A stretch of 64,000 bases of DNA from Verrucomicrobiaceae bacterium (GCA_019694165.1 JAIBCL010000013.1:1-64000), one strand, 5' to 3'; shown: positions 44,525-54,105, counted from the stretch's first letter. The notes: generated from the letters alone by a model not told the origin. Numbers and translations are program-made.

Positions 44525-45341
44525 GGCCGTGCGACGGCGGACTTCTGTTTCCTTGCGCCCGCGAAGGTCCTCACCCAAGATCGCGCGCTTGAAATGGCTG
44601 ACCAATCACCGCTGCCACGACTACGCGCACCTCGCGGAGCGGTGGCTTCGCGTGGCTAAGCGCGCGGGCATCGAGGCGCGTGAGTTTGCCAAGGCCGCGT
44701 CGATCCCGCTGCTGATGCTGGAGTCTCGCGCGGCGGCGGCGGGAGAGACGCTCGTCTATTTGTCGTCCGGCGTACACGGTGATGAAGCGGGCTCGGCGTG
44801 CGGCCTTCTCGCGTGGGCGGAGGCAAACGTCGCCCTGCTGAAGAAAGAGGCATTTCTCATCTTTCCGTGCCTGAATCCGCAGGGCCTCATGCTGAACACG
44901 CGCGCGGACCATCGCGGCCTCGATCTAAACCGCAGGTTTCACCTCGCCGATGACGAAGTATGCGGCCCCTGGCAGCGCGCGGTGGCAAACCGGTGCATGA
45001 AGCTCGGCCTGTGCCTGCACGAGGACTACGATGCACAGGGCGCTTACGTTTATGAACTGGGCGGACAGAAGACCGCGATGAGTCCGCCGCTTTTGAAGAA
45101 GGTGTCACGCATCTTGCCGCTCGATCCGCGGACGGACATTGACGGACGGGCCGCTGCGCGTGGCGTGATCCGGCCTCGACGCATTCCGAAAACCTTGCCA
45201 GGCATGCCGGAGGCGATCGAGCTGCATCGGCGCGGCTGCCAGGTGACGCTGACGTTTGAGACGCCATCCGAGGCGGCGCTGGAACTTCGCATTGCCGCGC
45301 ACCAGGCCTTCATCACCTCCGCCATTGAGAAGATCGCATGA
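44511..45341 (+). CDS. M14 metallopeptidase, murein-peptide-amidase-like
   Basis: A zinc carboxypeptidase-fold protein, 276 residues from ATG 44511. The zinc-site motif is SGVHGDEAGSACG (His and Glu ligands), followed by FPCLNPQGLML, RGLDLNRRFH and LCLHEDYDAQG (third ligand region), and a C-terminal TFETPSE with the probable catalytic Glu. This pattern is shared with MpaA and the succinylglutamate desuccinylase branch. The frame is open back to 44286, but the upstream part lies in and before a MITE-like element, and the ATG chosen lies inside the element's right end. The original start may have been lost. The next gene overlaps by 4 nt. The proximity of mpl favours a cell-wall peptide role. 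Confidence 0.7.
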   Translation: MRKPWAVRRRTSVSLRPRRSSPKIARLKWLTNHRCHDYAHLAERWLRVAKRAGIEAREFAKAASIPLLMLESRAAAAGETLVYLSSGVHGDEAGSACGLLAWAEANVALLKKEAFLIFPCLNPQGLMLNTRADHRGLDLNRRFHLADDEVCGPWQRAVANRCMKLGLCLHEDYDAQGAYVYELGGQKTAMSPPLLKKVSRILPLDPRTDIDGRAAARGVIRPRRIPKTLPGMPEAIELHRRGCQVTLTFETPSEAALELRIAAHQAFITSAIEKIA

Positions 45342-46294
45342 CCGCCGCGCGCGCCATCGTCATCGCCACCGGTTGCGCGCTGCTGGCGGGCTGCGCGCAC
45401 ATCAAGCCCGGGGCGATGCATCCCGCGCTCGGCAGCGCGGAGTGGACAAGCTACGACGGCAAGACCATGCCCTGCCGCGCGACGCTGCCGCCGCTCGGGA
45501 CGAAGCTCCAGGGCGTGGTGATCACCGTTCACGGGCTGAGCGGCGCAGCGTCCGATTTTTGGCTGCTGCACGAGCGCCTGCCGCCGCGTGGCTACGCGGT
45601 GTACGGTTACGAGCTGCGCGGCCAGGGGCACGATGCGGACGTGGCCGCGCGCGGTGACATCCGCTCGTCCGCGCAGTGGCTCCGTGATCTGGAAACCTTC
45701 CACCTGCTGGTGAAGCAGCGGCATCCAAAGGCAAAAGTCTTCTGGTATGGCGAGAGCCTCGGCAGTCTCATCGCGCTGCACACCGCGGCATCGCGCCTGC
45801 GCACGTCCGACGATCCCGACGGCCTCATCCTCGCCTCGCCCGTCGCAGGCCTGCGCGTGGCGGTCTCCGATTTCAAGAAATGGCTGCTCAAGACGGCGGC
45901 CGCGCTCACGCCGCGCCAGCGCTACACGCTGGGTGATCTGGCCGGCGTGGATGAGAACCGCATCCACGTCACCAGCACCAGCACGCACGGCGGGCAGATG
46001 GCCAGGACTCCGCATCACGTGGAGAACTTCACGCTGCGCCTGCTCGGCGAGATCGGCCATCTCATGGACCACAACCCGCAGGCGGCGGCACGCATCCGCA
46101 TGCCCGTGCTTTTTCTGGCCTCGCCAAACGACGTGCTCTCTTCGCCAGACCAGGTGCAGGCCCTTTTCGGCCAGATCGGCTCGGAGAAAAGGACGCTGCA
46201 CTGGTACACGCGCTCCTATCACCTGCTGCTGCACGATGTGCAGCACGATGACGTGGCGGCGGATGTGCTGAGGTGGCTGGGGCGGAGGCGGTGA
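45338..46294 (+). CDS. Alpha/beta hydrolase lipoprotein (monoacylglycerol-lipase-like)
   Basis: 318 residues. The N-terminal signal IVIATGCALLAGC gives a lipidated Cys near residue 19. The hydrolase fold shows VVITVHGLSGAASDFWLLHERL (oxyanion-loop HG), YELRGQGHDAD, nucleophile elbow FWYGESLGSLIAL (Ser in GESLG), and later MPVLFLASPNDVLSSPDQ with the Asp and HLLLHDV with the His. It would hydrolyse lipid or ester substrates in the periplasm. It starts by 4-nt overlap with the peptidase gene. Confidence 0.8.
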   Translation: MTAARAIVIATGCALLAGCAHIKPGAMHPALGSAEWTSYDGKTMPCRATLPPLGTKLQGVVITVHGLSGAASDFWLLHERLPPRGYAVYGYELRGQGHDADVAARGDIRSSAQWLRDLETFHLLVKQRHPKAKVFWYGESLGSLIALHTAASRLRTSDDPDGLILASPVAGLRVAVSDFKKWLLKTAAALTPRQRYTLGDLAGVDENRIHVTSTSTHGGQMARTPHHVENFTLRLLGEIGHLMDHNPQAAARIRMPVLFLASPNDVLSSPDQVQALFGQIGSEKRTLHWYTRSYHLLLHDVQHDDVAADVLRWLGRRR

Positions 46295-46318
46295 ATGTGG
46301 AATGATGAACGACGAACG

Positions 46319-47062
46319 ATGAAGCCATCCATGAGCGCCAGCGACCGGTTGATCGATGCGGCAAGGGAATTGCGTGATGCACTGCGGCCGCTGCGCTTTG
46401 CCGAGCCGGTGACGCATGTCTATTGCCCGCTGGAATACGCATGGGCATCGCACGAAATGTACCTGCGCCGATTCGGCGGCTCGCAGAAGAAGGTGGTCCT
46501 GCTCGGCATGAACCCCGGACCGTTCGGCATGGCGCAGACGGGCGTGCCCTTCGGCGAGATCGCCGCCGTGCGCGACTGGATGGGCATCCGTGCACCGGTG
46601 GGGCATCCTGAGCACGAGCATCCGAAGCGCCGCATCATCGGCTTCGACTGCCCGCAGTCCGAGGTCAGCGGGCGGCGTCTGTGGGGTCTCTTCGCCTCCC
46701 GCTTCGGCATGGCGGATGCATTTTTCAAAGACCACTTCGTGGCGAACTACTGCCCGCTCGTCTTCATGGAGACGTCCGGAAAAAACTTCACGCCCGACAA
46801 GCTCCCAGCGCGCGAGATGGAGCAGGTGAATGCGGCGTGCGACGCGCACCTGCGCAGCGTGATCGAGACGCTCGAACCCGAATGGCTGATCGGCGTGGGC
46901 GGCTACGCGGAGGAGCGCGCGCGCACCGCGCTGGGATCGAAGTCACAAATCAAAATCGGCCGCATCCTGCATCCCAGCCCCGCCAGCCCCCTGGCGAATC
47001 GCGACTGGGCCGGCGAGGCGACGAAGCAACTGGTGAAGCTCGGCGTGTGGAGCGTGAGATGA
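46319..47062 (+). CDS. SMUG1-type uracil-DNA glycosylase
   Basis: A base-excision repair enzyme that removes uracil and oxidised pyrimidines, 247 residues. It contains LLGMNPGPFGMAQTGVPFGE, the family-3 (SMUG) catalytic motif with Asn, and the second motif LHPSPASPLANRDW. Other matching segments are GFDCPQSEVSGRRLWG and NYCPLVFM. The family is scattered in bacteria and often horizontally acquired. ATG 46319 is preferred; an in-frame ATG at 46295 directly follows the previous stop. It is in the same direction as the peptidase and lipase genes. Confidence 0.85.
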   Translation: MKPSMSASDRLIDAARELRDALRPLRFAEPVTHVYCPLEYAWASHEMYLRRFGGSQKKVVLLGMNPGPFGMAQTGVPFGEIAAVRDWMGIRAPVGHPEHEHPKRRIIGFDCPQSEVSGRRLWGLFASRFGMADAFFKDHFVANYCPLVFMETSGKNFTPDKLPAREMEQVNAACDAHLRSVIETLEPEWLIGVGGYAEERARTALGSKSQIKIGRILHPSPASPLANRDWAGEATKQLVKLGVWSVR

Positions 47063-47153
47063 TCGTCCGGGAAATCCTCCGGTTGTCACCCGCCAGACAA
47101 GCGCCAAGCGGCCTGATGACACACTCGCGCCACGCCGGGCGGGCGCGGATGGA

Positions 47154-49352
47154 TCAGTCAAACTTCTTCACGTCGTGGATCTCCCACGTCATCGAGTCAC
47201 GGCGCAGGCCGTTTTCCTTCCACCAGCGGCCGCTCATGTTCTCGAAGGGCATGATCCAGCGCGTGGCGGTCTTCGCATTGCCGGCGGCGTCCGTGTTCGG
47301 GGAGAGTGAGGAGGAGATCTTGATGATCTCGCGGATGTTGCCGAAGCTGACGCGCCACTTCAAACCGGTGTTGGCGTCGGCAGGCTTCGGCGCGGCCATG
47401 CGGCCGGCGATGCTTTCGTTGAGGTTCTTCGACGTGCCGAAGATGAACAACTGGTCGTTCACCGATGCGCACGGCAGCAGGTCCTCCGTGGCAAGCGGGA
47501 TGGGGTAGAACCAGGTGGTGATGCCGTTTTTCTCCGCCGACATCGGCGCCGGGACGGGAATCGGTGTGGGCGAGGGGATGGCGGCGAACATGCGCTTGAG
47601 CGAGGCCTCCATGGCCGTCCAGTTCGTGCCGATGAGCGGGCGGTCCAGCACCGAGTGCACGCCGGCGATGCGCACCATCTTCTTCTCCGCGGCCTCGGGT
47701 GGCAGGCCGGGCAGGCCGCCGAGTTTTCCGCCGAGGTCCAGCACCAGCGCCTGCTCGGTGCCGAGCGCCTTTTCGTCGATGGTCTTGGAGCCGTGGTAGA
47801 AGTTCACCAGCTCGGGGATCACGGACTTGTCGATCATCTCAAACATCATGCCGCCCTGCGGACCGCCGAGGCCTTTCTTGACGATCTCGCCGGCAAGATA
47901 GTGGACGAGTTCCAGCCACGACTCGGTGTATGCCCGGCCGGTGGCGGAGAATTCGGGATTCGTGTGGTAATTGAAGCCCAACACGAGGCCCGGATCATCG
48001 AGCAACGGGGCAAACTTCAGCGGACGGGCCGTGTCGAACATCTCCGTCTCGAGGCCGCCGAAGCTCTCGACGTGCAGGCCCTGGTCCCACCAGCCGACGG
48101 CGACGGCGTTCGAAAACGTGCGCTTGTAGAGCTTCTTCTCCAGCGCGCCCATCTCGGCGAGGCGCGGCTCGAGTCCGGCGGCGAGACTGCCAAAAATCTC
48201 GCTGCCCTTCAAGCCGGCGACGAGCCCACGCAGCATGGGCTGCATGGGCTGGTCCGATGCCATCGACTGCATCACGGCGGCATCTGCCGAGGCAAGGAGC
48301 AGCACGTCCTTGCCGGCGTAGGGCAGCACTTTGTCGAATTCGGATTTTGCCAGCAGCGAGTTCTCCGGCTTGTCGGCAAACTCGAGGTGCGAGACATCCG
48401 GCCCGAGCGCGATGATCACATGGCCGGCCGCGCTGCCGAACGCCCAGGCAAGAGTCTTGGCCTGCAATTCATCGAGCGCCTTCGCTATCACGGGTCTCGG
48501 GCTGTCGGCTCCGGGCTTGTCGGGAATGCCATCGACCAGCTTCTTCTTCAACTCGTCGGTGAGAAACTGTTTCACGGGAAGCTCGAAGCACTTGAACTTG
48601 CCGCCCAGCGCGGTCGTGACTTCGCTGGTCTTGGCGTTCTTCGACATCTCCGCGAGCTTGTCCGCGGGGAGGAGTTGCTTGAGCAGCTCGTCGGGCTTCT
48701 CCGTCTTTACGCCGAAGATGAGCGGCGGGATTTTCAGTCCGCCAACCAAGTCCGCAGCGCGCTTGAGGAGCTTCGGGTCAGCCAGCAGCGCCCGGGCGAT
48801 CTTCTCAGGCTCCGATGCGGCCGCGGGGACGGCACCGCCGGCGGCGCCACCCGCAAGCGGACTGCCCGCCATGATGCCGCGATAGGTGATCTCCGTGTAC
48901 ACTTCCGAGAACTCGCGAAGTCCGGCCAGCGCTGGACCCGCGCCTTTGCACAGGGCGACGAAGACATCATCCCCCCAGAGCTTCTTGAACGAATCCGAAG
49001 CGGGCGCGGCGGGCTTTCCGGCGGCGGGCACCTTGTCGTCGATGAACGAACTCACGTCCTTCCAGAAAGCTGTCTTCTTCGCGGCATCGAGATGCGCCTT
49101 TAGATTGGCGCTGCCGACGTAGAGTTCCGTGCTCTTCGGCAGATGCCCGGCGAATCCGAGCTTCGCTGCGTGAGCGGCGATTCCGGATGCCTGCGCCGGG
49201 GCGCCTGGAGCGGCCGCCGGGGCTTTTTCCGCTGCGGCTGCGGGTGCCGCAGCCGAACCCGGCGGCGACTGTTTTTTGCCACAGCCGGAGAGGGCGAGGG
49301 CAAGGAGGGGAATGGAGGCGACCGCGAGAAACCGAGAGTATGAGCGCTTCAT
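47154..49352 (-). CDS. Large lipoprotein of unknown function
   Basis: 732 residues with the signal SRFLAVASIPLLALALSGC (Cys near residue 24) and an Ala/Pro linker (residues ~30-60). The rest is a long soluble region with alternating helices and strands, for example LPKSTELYVGSANLKAHLDAAKKTAFW and a C-terminal TWEIHDVKKFD. The opening LPKSTELYVGSAN resembles DUF3352-type surface proteins, but I cannot confirm this. It has no catalytic motif that I recognise. It is followed on the same strand, upstream, by glgC, and on the other side by the convergent SMUG gene. It is probably an outer-membrane lipoprotein. Confidence 0.7.
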   Translation of the reverse strand: MKRSYSRFLAVASIPLLALALSGCGKKQSPPGSAAAPAAAAEKAPAAAPGAPAQASGIAAHAAKLGFAGHLPKSTELYVGSANLKAHLDAAKKTAFWKDVSSFIDDKVPAAGKPAAPASDSFKKLWGDDVFVALCKGAGPALAGLREFSEVYTEITYRGIMAGSPLAGGAAGGAVPAAASEPEKIARALLADPKLLKRAADLVGGLKIPPLIFGVKTEKPDELLKQLLPADKLAEMSKNAKTSEVTTALGGKFKCFELPVKQFLTDELKKKLVDGIPDKPGADSPRPVIAKALDELQAKTLAWAFGSAAGHVIIALGPDVSHLEFADKPENSLLAKSEFDKVLPYAGKDVLLLASADAAVMQSMASDQPMQPMLRGLVAGLKGSEIFGSLAAGLEPRLAEMGALEKKLYKRTFSNAVAVGWWDQGLHVESFGGLETEMFDTARPLKFAPLLDDPGLVLGFNYHTNPEFSATGRAYTESWLELVHYLAGEIVKKGLGGPQGGMMFEMIDKSVIPELVNFYHGSKTIDEKALGTEQALVLDLGGKLGGLPGLPPEAAEKKMVRIAGVHSVLDRPLIGTNWTAMEASLKRMFAAIPSPTPIPVPAPMSAEKNGITTWFYPIPLATEDLLPCASVNDQLFIFGTSKNLNESIAGRMAAPKPADANTGLKWRVSFGNIREIIKISSSLSPNTDAAGNAKTATRWIMPFENMSGRWWKENGLRRDSMTWEIHDVKKFD

Positions 49353-49394
49353 AGCGCGGAACTCATCGGAGCAGGCGCCATGCTCGTCAACGAA

Positions 49395-50717
49395 TCAAAT
49401 CCATGTCCCGGCCGGAATGACGGTATCCTTCGGGATGACGAGGATGCCGTCACGGATGCAGAAGAGCTTCTCGTCCATGTGCGCGGGCTTGCCACCGGGG
49501 GTGATGACGACGTTGTCGCCGATGTGCACGTTCTTGTCGATGATGGTGCGCTCGATGCGGCAATTCCGCCCGATGCCCGGAGGCGGGCGGGTGTTGTCGC
49601 GGTGCGCGGCGCCAGCATAGTAGTCGGCGCCCATGATGATGCTCTCGCGGATGGTGGTGCCGGTCTCGACGATGGAGCGCACGCCGAGGATGGCGGTCTC
49701 GATGTGCGCATCGCTGATGATGCAGCCGTCGGAGATGAGCGCCTCACGGATGGCTGCGCCATTGATCTTGGTGGCCGGCAGGAAGCGGGCGTGGGTGTAG
49801 ATGGGCGCGAGGGAGTCGAAGAAGTCGTACTGCGGCACCAGGCGGCAGAGATCGAGATTTGCCTCGAAGAAGGAGCGGATGGTGCCGATGTCCTCCCAGT
49901 AGCCCTGGAAGTTGTAGGCGCACACGCGGTGCTTCTTGATCATGGCGGGGATGATGTCCTTGCCGAAGTCGTTGAAGTCGTTGTCCAGCGCATCGATCAG
50001 TGCGGCGCGGTTGAAGACGTAGATGCCCATCGATGCCTGGAAGTGCGGCTCCTGCTCGGCGAGGCCGAGATTGCGCACCGTCTCGAGGGGCATGCGGAAT
50101 TTTTCCAGCACGGCGGGGTCCTTCGGCTTCTCGACGAACTCATGGATCAGCCCCTCGGCGTCGCTCTGCATGATGCCGAACGACTTCGCGCGCGCCTCGT
50201 CACACGGCAGGGTGGCGATGGTGATGTCCGCCTTGCTCGCGAGGTGCTGCGTCATGACCTTGCGGAAGTCCATGCGGTAGAGCTGGTCGCCGCTGAGGAT
50301 GAGAAAGTAGTCCCAGTTCCCCTGGAGGAAGGTCTTGATGTTCTGGCGCACGGCATCGGCGGTGCCCTGGTACCACTCGGTGCCCTCGGGCGTCTGCTGC
50401 GCTGCGAGGATCTCGACGAAGCTGCGGCCGAAGAGGTCGAACTTGTAGGCGCGCGAGATGTGGCGGTTGAGCGAGGCGCTGTTGTACTGCGTGAGCACAT
50501 AGACCTGGCGCACGCCGGAGTTGATGCAGTTGCTGATGGGGATGTCCACCAAGCGGTACTTGCCCGCCAGCGGCACGGCGGGCTTGGCGCGGTCCTTCGT
50601 GAGCGGGAAAAGGCGCGTGCCGGCGCCGCCGCCCATGATGATGCCCAGGGTGTGGCGGCTCAGGATGGATTCGGTTTCAAAGCGGTTCACGGGGGCGGAG
50701 GGGTCAAGAGAGGACAT
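49395..50717 (-). CDS. glgC: Glucose-1-phosphate adenylyltransferase GlgC
   Basis: Makes ADP-glucose from ATP and glucose-1-phosphate, the committed step of bacterial glycogen synthesis. The protein has 440 residues from ATG 50717. The nucleotidyltransferase domain has IIMGGGAGTRLFPLTKDRAKPAVPLAGKYRLVD (near residue 27), YQGTADAVRQN, ILSGDQLYRMD, FVEKPKDP and FNDFGKDIIPAMI. The left-handed beta-helix follows (INGAAIREALISDGCII). The frame continues upstream but without family sequence. Together with glgE it indicates two inputs to glucan synthesis in this organism. Confidence 0.95.
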   Translation of the reverse strand: MSSLDPSAPVNRFETESILSRHTLGIIMGGGAGTRLFPLTKDRAKPAVPLAGKYRLVDIPISNCINSGVRQVYVLTQYNSASLNRHISRAYKFDLFGRSFVEILAAQQTPEGTEWYQGTADAVRQNIKTFLQGNWDYFLILSGDQLYRMDFRKVMTQHLASKADITIATLPCDEARAKSFGIMQSDAEGLIHEFVEKPKDPAVLEKFRMPLETVRNLGLAEQEPHFQASMGIYVFNRAALIDALDNDFNDFGKDIIPAMIKKHRVCAYNFQGYWEDIGTIRSFFEANLDLCRLVPQYDFFDSLAPIYTHARFLPATKINGAAIREALISDGCIISDAHIETAILGVRSIVETGTTIRESIIMGADYYAGAAHRDNTRPPPGIGRNCRIERTIIDKNVHIGDNVVITPGGKPAHMDEKLFCIRDGILVIPKDTVIPAGTWI

Positions 50718-50905
50718 GAGATGATGCGGATGCGGTTCAGTCTGCAACGAAACGGGCGGAAGCTCAGAGGCAAACGGTCCTTTCGCAGCCTTGTTGCCAC
50801 CGCGCAAGATCGGAACAAGTTTTCCATGAAACAACAATTTCAAGCGGGGCGTTTCCTCGCGCGCTGCGCACCACGCCAAGCACACCCAAATCCCCCCCGC
50901 CGACC

Positions 50906-51886
50906 ATGAAACTACCAGCCATCCGTTTTCCCAAGCTGGCGCCTGCCTTGGCGCTGGCAGCGATGTCCGCCCTTCCTCTCCACGCGAAGGTCGATTTCGA
51001 GAAACAAGTGCTGCCCTTCCTCAAGGAGCGCTGCTTTGACTGCCATCAGGCTCCGCGCACCGAGAACGGCAAACTCAAGAAACCGAAGGCGGACCTGCGC
51101 CTGGACGATCCGGTCGAGTTCATGAAAGGCGGCGAGAACGGTGTCGTCGTGACGCCGAAGTCGTCGTCCAAAAGCCCCATCTTCGAGTCCGTCACGCTGC
51201 CGAAGGATGACGACAAGCACATGCCGCCGAAGGGCGATCCGCTAGCACCGGCCGAGATCGCGCTGCTGCGAAACTGGATCGACGAAGGCGCGGACTTCGG
51301 CACATGGGGCAAGCCGCCCGGTGCGGCGTCGAAGGATGCCTTCGCCGAAGCCAAGCCCGTCGAGACCAAGCCCCGCGAGCATGACTTGTTTTACGCGAAG
51401 CTCGCGCAGGGCCTCAAGCCGCTGACCGAGGCGCAGATCAAGGAAGCCGGGAAAGGCGGTGCGCAGGTGTTTCAATTGAAACCCGACGGCGGACTGGTGC
51501 GCGCCGACTTCCTGACGGGAGTCTCCGTCTGCACCGACGAGAAGCTCGCCGTGCTCCTGCCAATCAAGGAAAACATCGCCCAGCTCGATCTCGGGCGCAC
51601 CAAGATCACCGACGCCGGCATCAAGACCATCGCGCAGCTCCCGCGTCTCGTGCAGCTCGATCTCCGCCAGACTGCGGTGACGGATGCCGGCCTCGAGCCG
51701 CTCACAAAGCTCAAGAACCTCCAGTCGCTCAACCTTTACGGCACGCAGGTCACCGATGCCGGACTCAAACAGCTCGCCGCCATCAAAAGCCTGAAAACCG
51801 TGTACCTCTGGGGCAGCAAGGCCACCGACGCAGGCGCCAAGCAACTGACGGCTTCGATCAAAGGCGTGAAGGTGGTGTTGAAGTAG
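50906..51886 (+). CDS. PSCyt1 cytochrome c - leucine-rich repeat protein
   Basis: 326 residues. After an N-terminal signal (LAPALALAAMSALPLHA) comes a PSCyt1 cytochrome domain with heme motif CFDCH at 43-47 and the usual KHMPPKGD near 105. The C-terminal half has about four leucine-rich repeats with LDLGRTKITDAGIKTIAQL-like units. This is the same combination as the 621-residue protein at 10983-12848 but with a single LRR block and the order cytochrome then LRR. The product should be periplasmic. It is divergent from glgC, with a 188-bp shared promoter region. The function of PSCyt1-LRR proteins is not established. Confidence 0.85.
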   Translation: MKLPAIRFPKLAPALALAAMSALPLHAKVDFEKQVLPFLKERCFDCHQAPRTENGKLKKPKADLRLDDPVEFMKGGENGVVVTPKSSSKSPIFESVTLPKDDDKHMPPKGDPLAPAEIALLRNWIDEGADFGTWGKPPGAASKDAFAEAKPVETKPREHDLFYAKLAQGLKPLTEAQIKEAGKGGAQVFQLKPDGGLVRADFLTGVSVCTDEKLAVLLPIKENIAQLDLGRTKITDAGIKTIAQLPRLVQLDLRQTAVTDAGLEPLTKLKNLQSLNLYGTQVTDAGLKQLAAIKSLKTVYLWGSKATDAGAKQLTASIKGVKVVLK

Positions 51887-51898
51887 CGAAGCCTCGCC

Positions 51899-52603
51899 TC
51901 AGTCGCGCCTGAACAACTCGCGGAAGAACCCGCCCGTGCGGCGCCCGGCGTCCTCCGTCCAGTTCCAAGCGCGGCGGACTTCGGCCTTGACTCGCTTTGC
52001 CGCGCGCGCGCCTTCGGACTCGGGAGTCGGCGGCGGGCGCGATCCCGCCGCGGGCTGTTTCGGCGTCCAGTCCTGCGACTTCAAAACACCCGTCTCCGCC
52101 GAGACCACACAGAAGCCCACCTCGTAGCCGCCCGCGTCCTGCAGTGCCAGGCCCCACTCCGGCTCGCCCGTCTGCTCATCGGCCGCAAGCTGGTAATCCA
52201 CCAGGGCAAAGTCCACCTGCGCCCCCGCCGCCGCCTTCGCCGCCGTCTCGCGCGCGAGTCGTGAGTTCCACCCCACCTTCGTGAGATCCACCACCCGTGG
52301 CGGCACGCGCTTGAGTGCTTTGTCCCCTCCGCCGGGCGAGGCCACCCAACGCCCGTCCGTCCTCACCACGATGCTGCGCACGAGCTTGCCCGCCCGGTGG
52401 GGATCGCGCGAATACACCGTCCACTGCACCGGGTCCGTCGCATTCGCTCCCGCGCGGACGAGCACGACGTTCCGCGCGGCGGCGTCACCAAACTCCTTCG
52501 CCATCGCCGTGCCGATTTCAGGATTCGCCGCAGCCGGGGCGATCACGCCGAGAGTACCCAGCGCGACCGCGCTGCCAATGATGAGTAACGACCGTGGTTT
52601 CAT
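51899..52603 (-). CDS. Secreted protein of unknown function
   Basis: 234 residues from ATG 52603, with the signal LLIIGSAVALGTLGVIAPAAA. The body contains ARNVVLVRAGANATDPVQWTVYSRDP and GEPEWGLALQDAGGYEVGFCVVSAETGVLKSQ. The C-terminal third becomes Arg/Ala-rich with an amphipathic helix-like end (RAAKRVKAEVRRAWNWTEDAG). No domain is recognised. It is convergent with the PSCyt1-LRR gene, with 12 bp between the stops. Confidence 0.7.
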   Translation of the reverse strand: MKPRSLLIIGSAVALGTLGVIAPAAANPEIGTAMAKEFGDAAARNVVLVRAGANATDPVQWTVYSRDPHRAGKLVRSIVVRTDGRWVASPGGGDKALKRVPPRVVDLTKVGWNSRLARETAAKAAAGAQVDFALVDYQLAADEQTGEPEWGLALQDAGGYEVGFCVVSAETGVLKSQDWTPKQPAAGSRPPPTPESEGARAAKRVKAEVRRAWNWTEDAGRRTGGFFRELFRRD

Positions 52604-53204
52604 GATGGTGGTATTCAAGGTACAAACGCCATCGCCGCAGGCAACGACGCATTTGCCGGCCGTCGCTCCGCGGATTCCTCGCATCAACCGCCCTTCGATC
52701 CCCAGCCGGAATTGGAAGCGAGGCCAGGCATAAAGCTCCATCCTTTTGGTGGCAGGCAACGATGCACGAGTCCGCGCGCAGGCTCATCGTCCCGTCCTCG
52801 AACTCATCCGCACCGGCGTCATGGCCGACGGTTGCGCGCAGGTCGTTGATCCCAGGCCGATTATCCAACGGCTACGGGCGGGACTATCGGATTCGGCGCA
52901 TCTCCATGGAATTGGTCATCAACAAGACGGCGGGCCGCATCGTGTTGCTCAACGTCGTTCACGATGACGAGGGCACGGCGTCGAACCTCGCGCCCGGTGG
53001 CGGGCGCATCTGTGTGAGCGTGACGAACTCACCGTCTATCTTCACTTTGTCGGCCAGCCCGTCCCGGTCACAACTGTCACCAGTCCACAGGCGATGATCG
53101 CGCCGCCCGATGTCCGACCTTGAAACCGATTGATGCGTATCCGAGCGGTTGCGGGCTGCCTCTCCAGCTCACATCATCCCTTTCCAGATCAAACTCACCA
53201 CCCC
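52604..53204. other. Intergenic stretch with possible gene remnant
   Basis: No intact gene is supported. Two in-frame pieces look protein-like: an open frame around 52900-53020 (reading SMELVINKTAGRIVLLNVVH) and a second frame at 52983-53123 (containing ERDELTVYLHFVGQPVPVTT and ending at TGA 53121). Their overlap in different frames suggests a degraded gene, but the family is not recognised. The remainder holds no clear signal. Confidence 0.3.
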
Positions 53205-54083
53205 ATGCTCCGCATCACTTTCGTCATCGCCTCGCTCGCCTTCAGCGGCGCCACACTCGCGCAACGCGTCGCCACACCTGCAGAAGCACCGGCCACGCTG
53301 AAGACCGAGTTTGATCTCGTGTATGGCAAGACGCCCGAGCAGGAGCTGAAGCTCGACATTTACCGCCCGAAGAGCGACGCCGTGCTGCCCGCGTGTGTGC
53401 TGGTGCATGGCGGCGGCTGGACCGGCGGCGACAAGGAACGCTTTCGCGCGCTCGGCTTCGCGCTCGCGGAGAAAGGCTACGTCGTCGCGAATGTCGAATA
53501 CCGTCTCGCCGGTGCCGCGAAGTATCCGGCGGCTGTGCAGGATTGCAGCCTCGCTGTGCGCTGGGTGCGTGCGAACGCGACGCGCTTCGGTCTCGATCCG
53601 AAACGCATCGGCGCGTGGGGCGGCAGCGCAGGCGGACATCTCGTTGGCCTGCTCGCCGCCGCGCCGGAGCATTTCCTCACGCCCCAGTTGAAAGACGTCT
53701 CCGCCGCCGTGCAGGCCACCTGCATCATGGCCGGCCCCACCGACCTCACGAACGCGACCTTCGTCGAGTCGCTACGCAAGGCGAAGGAGAAGAGCAACAG
53801 CTACACGTGGTTCGGCAAGCTCTACGACGACGCGCCCGACCTCTATCGCGACGCCTCACCGCTCACCCACTTCACGAAAACCACCGGCCCCATCCTCTTT
53901 CTCACCGGCGACCTCGACAACCCCGCCCGCGACGAAGCCGCCATCGAAAAGCTCAAATCCCTCGGCGTGCCCACGAAACAAACCATCCTCAAAGACGCCA
54001 AACACGGCTGCTGGATGCAAAAGCCGTGGTTCGAGCAATGCGTGGCGGCGGTGGATGGGTGGTTCAAGGGGCATTTGAGGTAA
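53205..54083 (+). CDS. Secreted alpha/beta hydrolase (carboxylesterase/BD-FAE-like)
   Basis: 292 residues from ATG 53205 with signal MLRITFVIASLAFSGATLA. It has the esterase plan: CVLVHGGGWTGGDKERF (oxyanion HGGG), YRLAGAAKYPAAVQDC, nucleophile elbow GAWGGSAGGHLVGLLAA (Ser in GGSAGG), GPILFLTGDLDNPA with the acidic member, and DAKHGCW with the His. The family deacetylates or de-esterifies plant and algal polysaccharides. It fits with the nearby SGNH-like, sulfatase and secreted genes as a polysaccharide-processing locus. Confidence 0.85.
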   Translation: MLRITFVIASLAFSGATLAQRVATPAEAPATLKTEFDLVYGKTPEQELKLDIYRPKSDAVLPACVLVHGGGWTGGDKERFRALGFALAEKGYVVANVEYRLAGAAKYPAAVQDCSLAVRWVRANATRFGLDPKRIGAWGGSAGGHLVGLLAAAPEHFLTPQLKDVSAAVQATCIMAGPTDLTNATFVESLRKAKEKSNSYTWFGKLYDDAPDLYRDASPLTHFTKTTGPILFLTGDLDNPARDEAAIEKLKSLGVPTKQTILKDAKHGCWMQKPWFEQCVAAVDGWFKGHLR

Positions 54084-54105
54084 TGGGTATCGAAATCCCG
54101 GAGTG

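Noticed and set aside
49380-50909. Long open frame antisense to glgC
   Set aside because: Shadow of glgC; no domain and biased composition.
52762-53097. 111-residue open frame in the intergenic region
   Set aside because: Ser/Pro/Arg-rich start, no domain, and only part of it looks protein-like.
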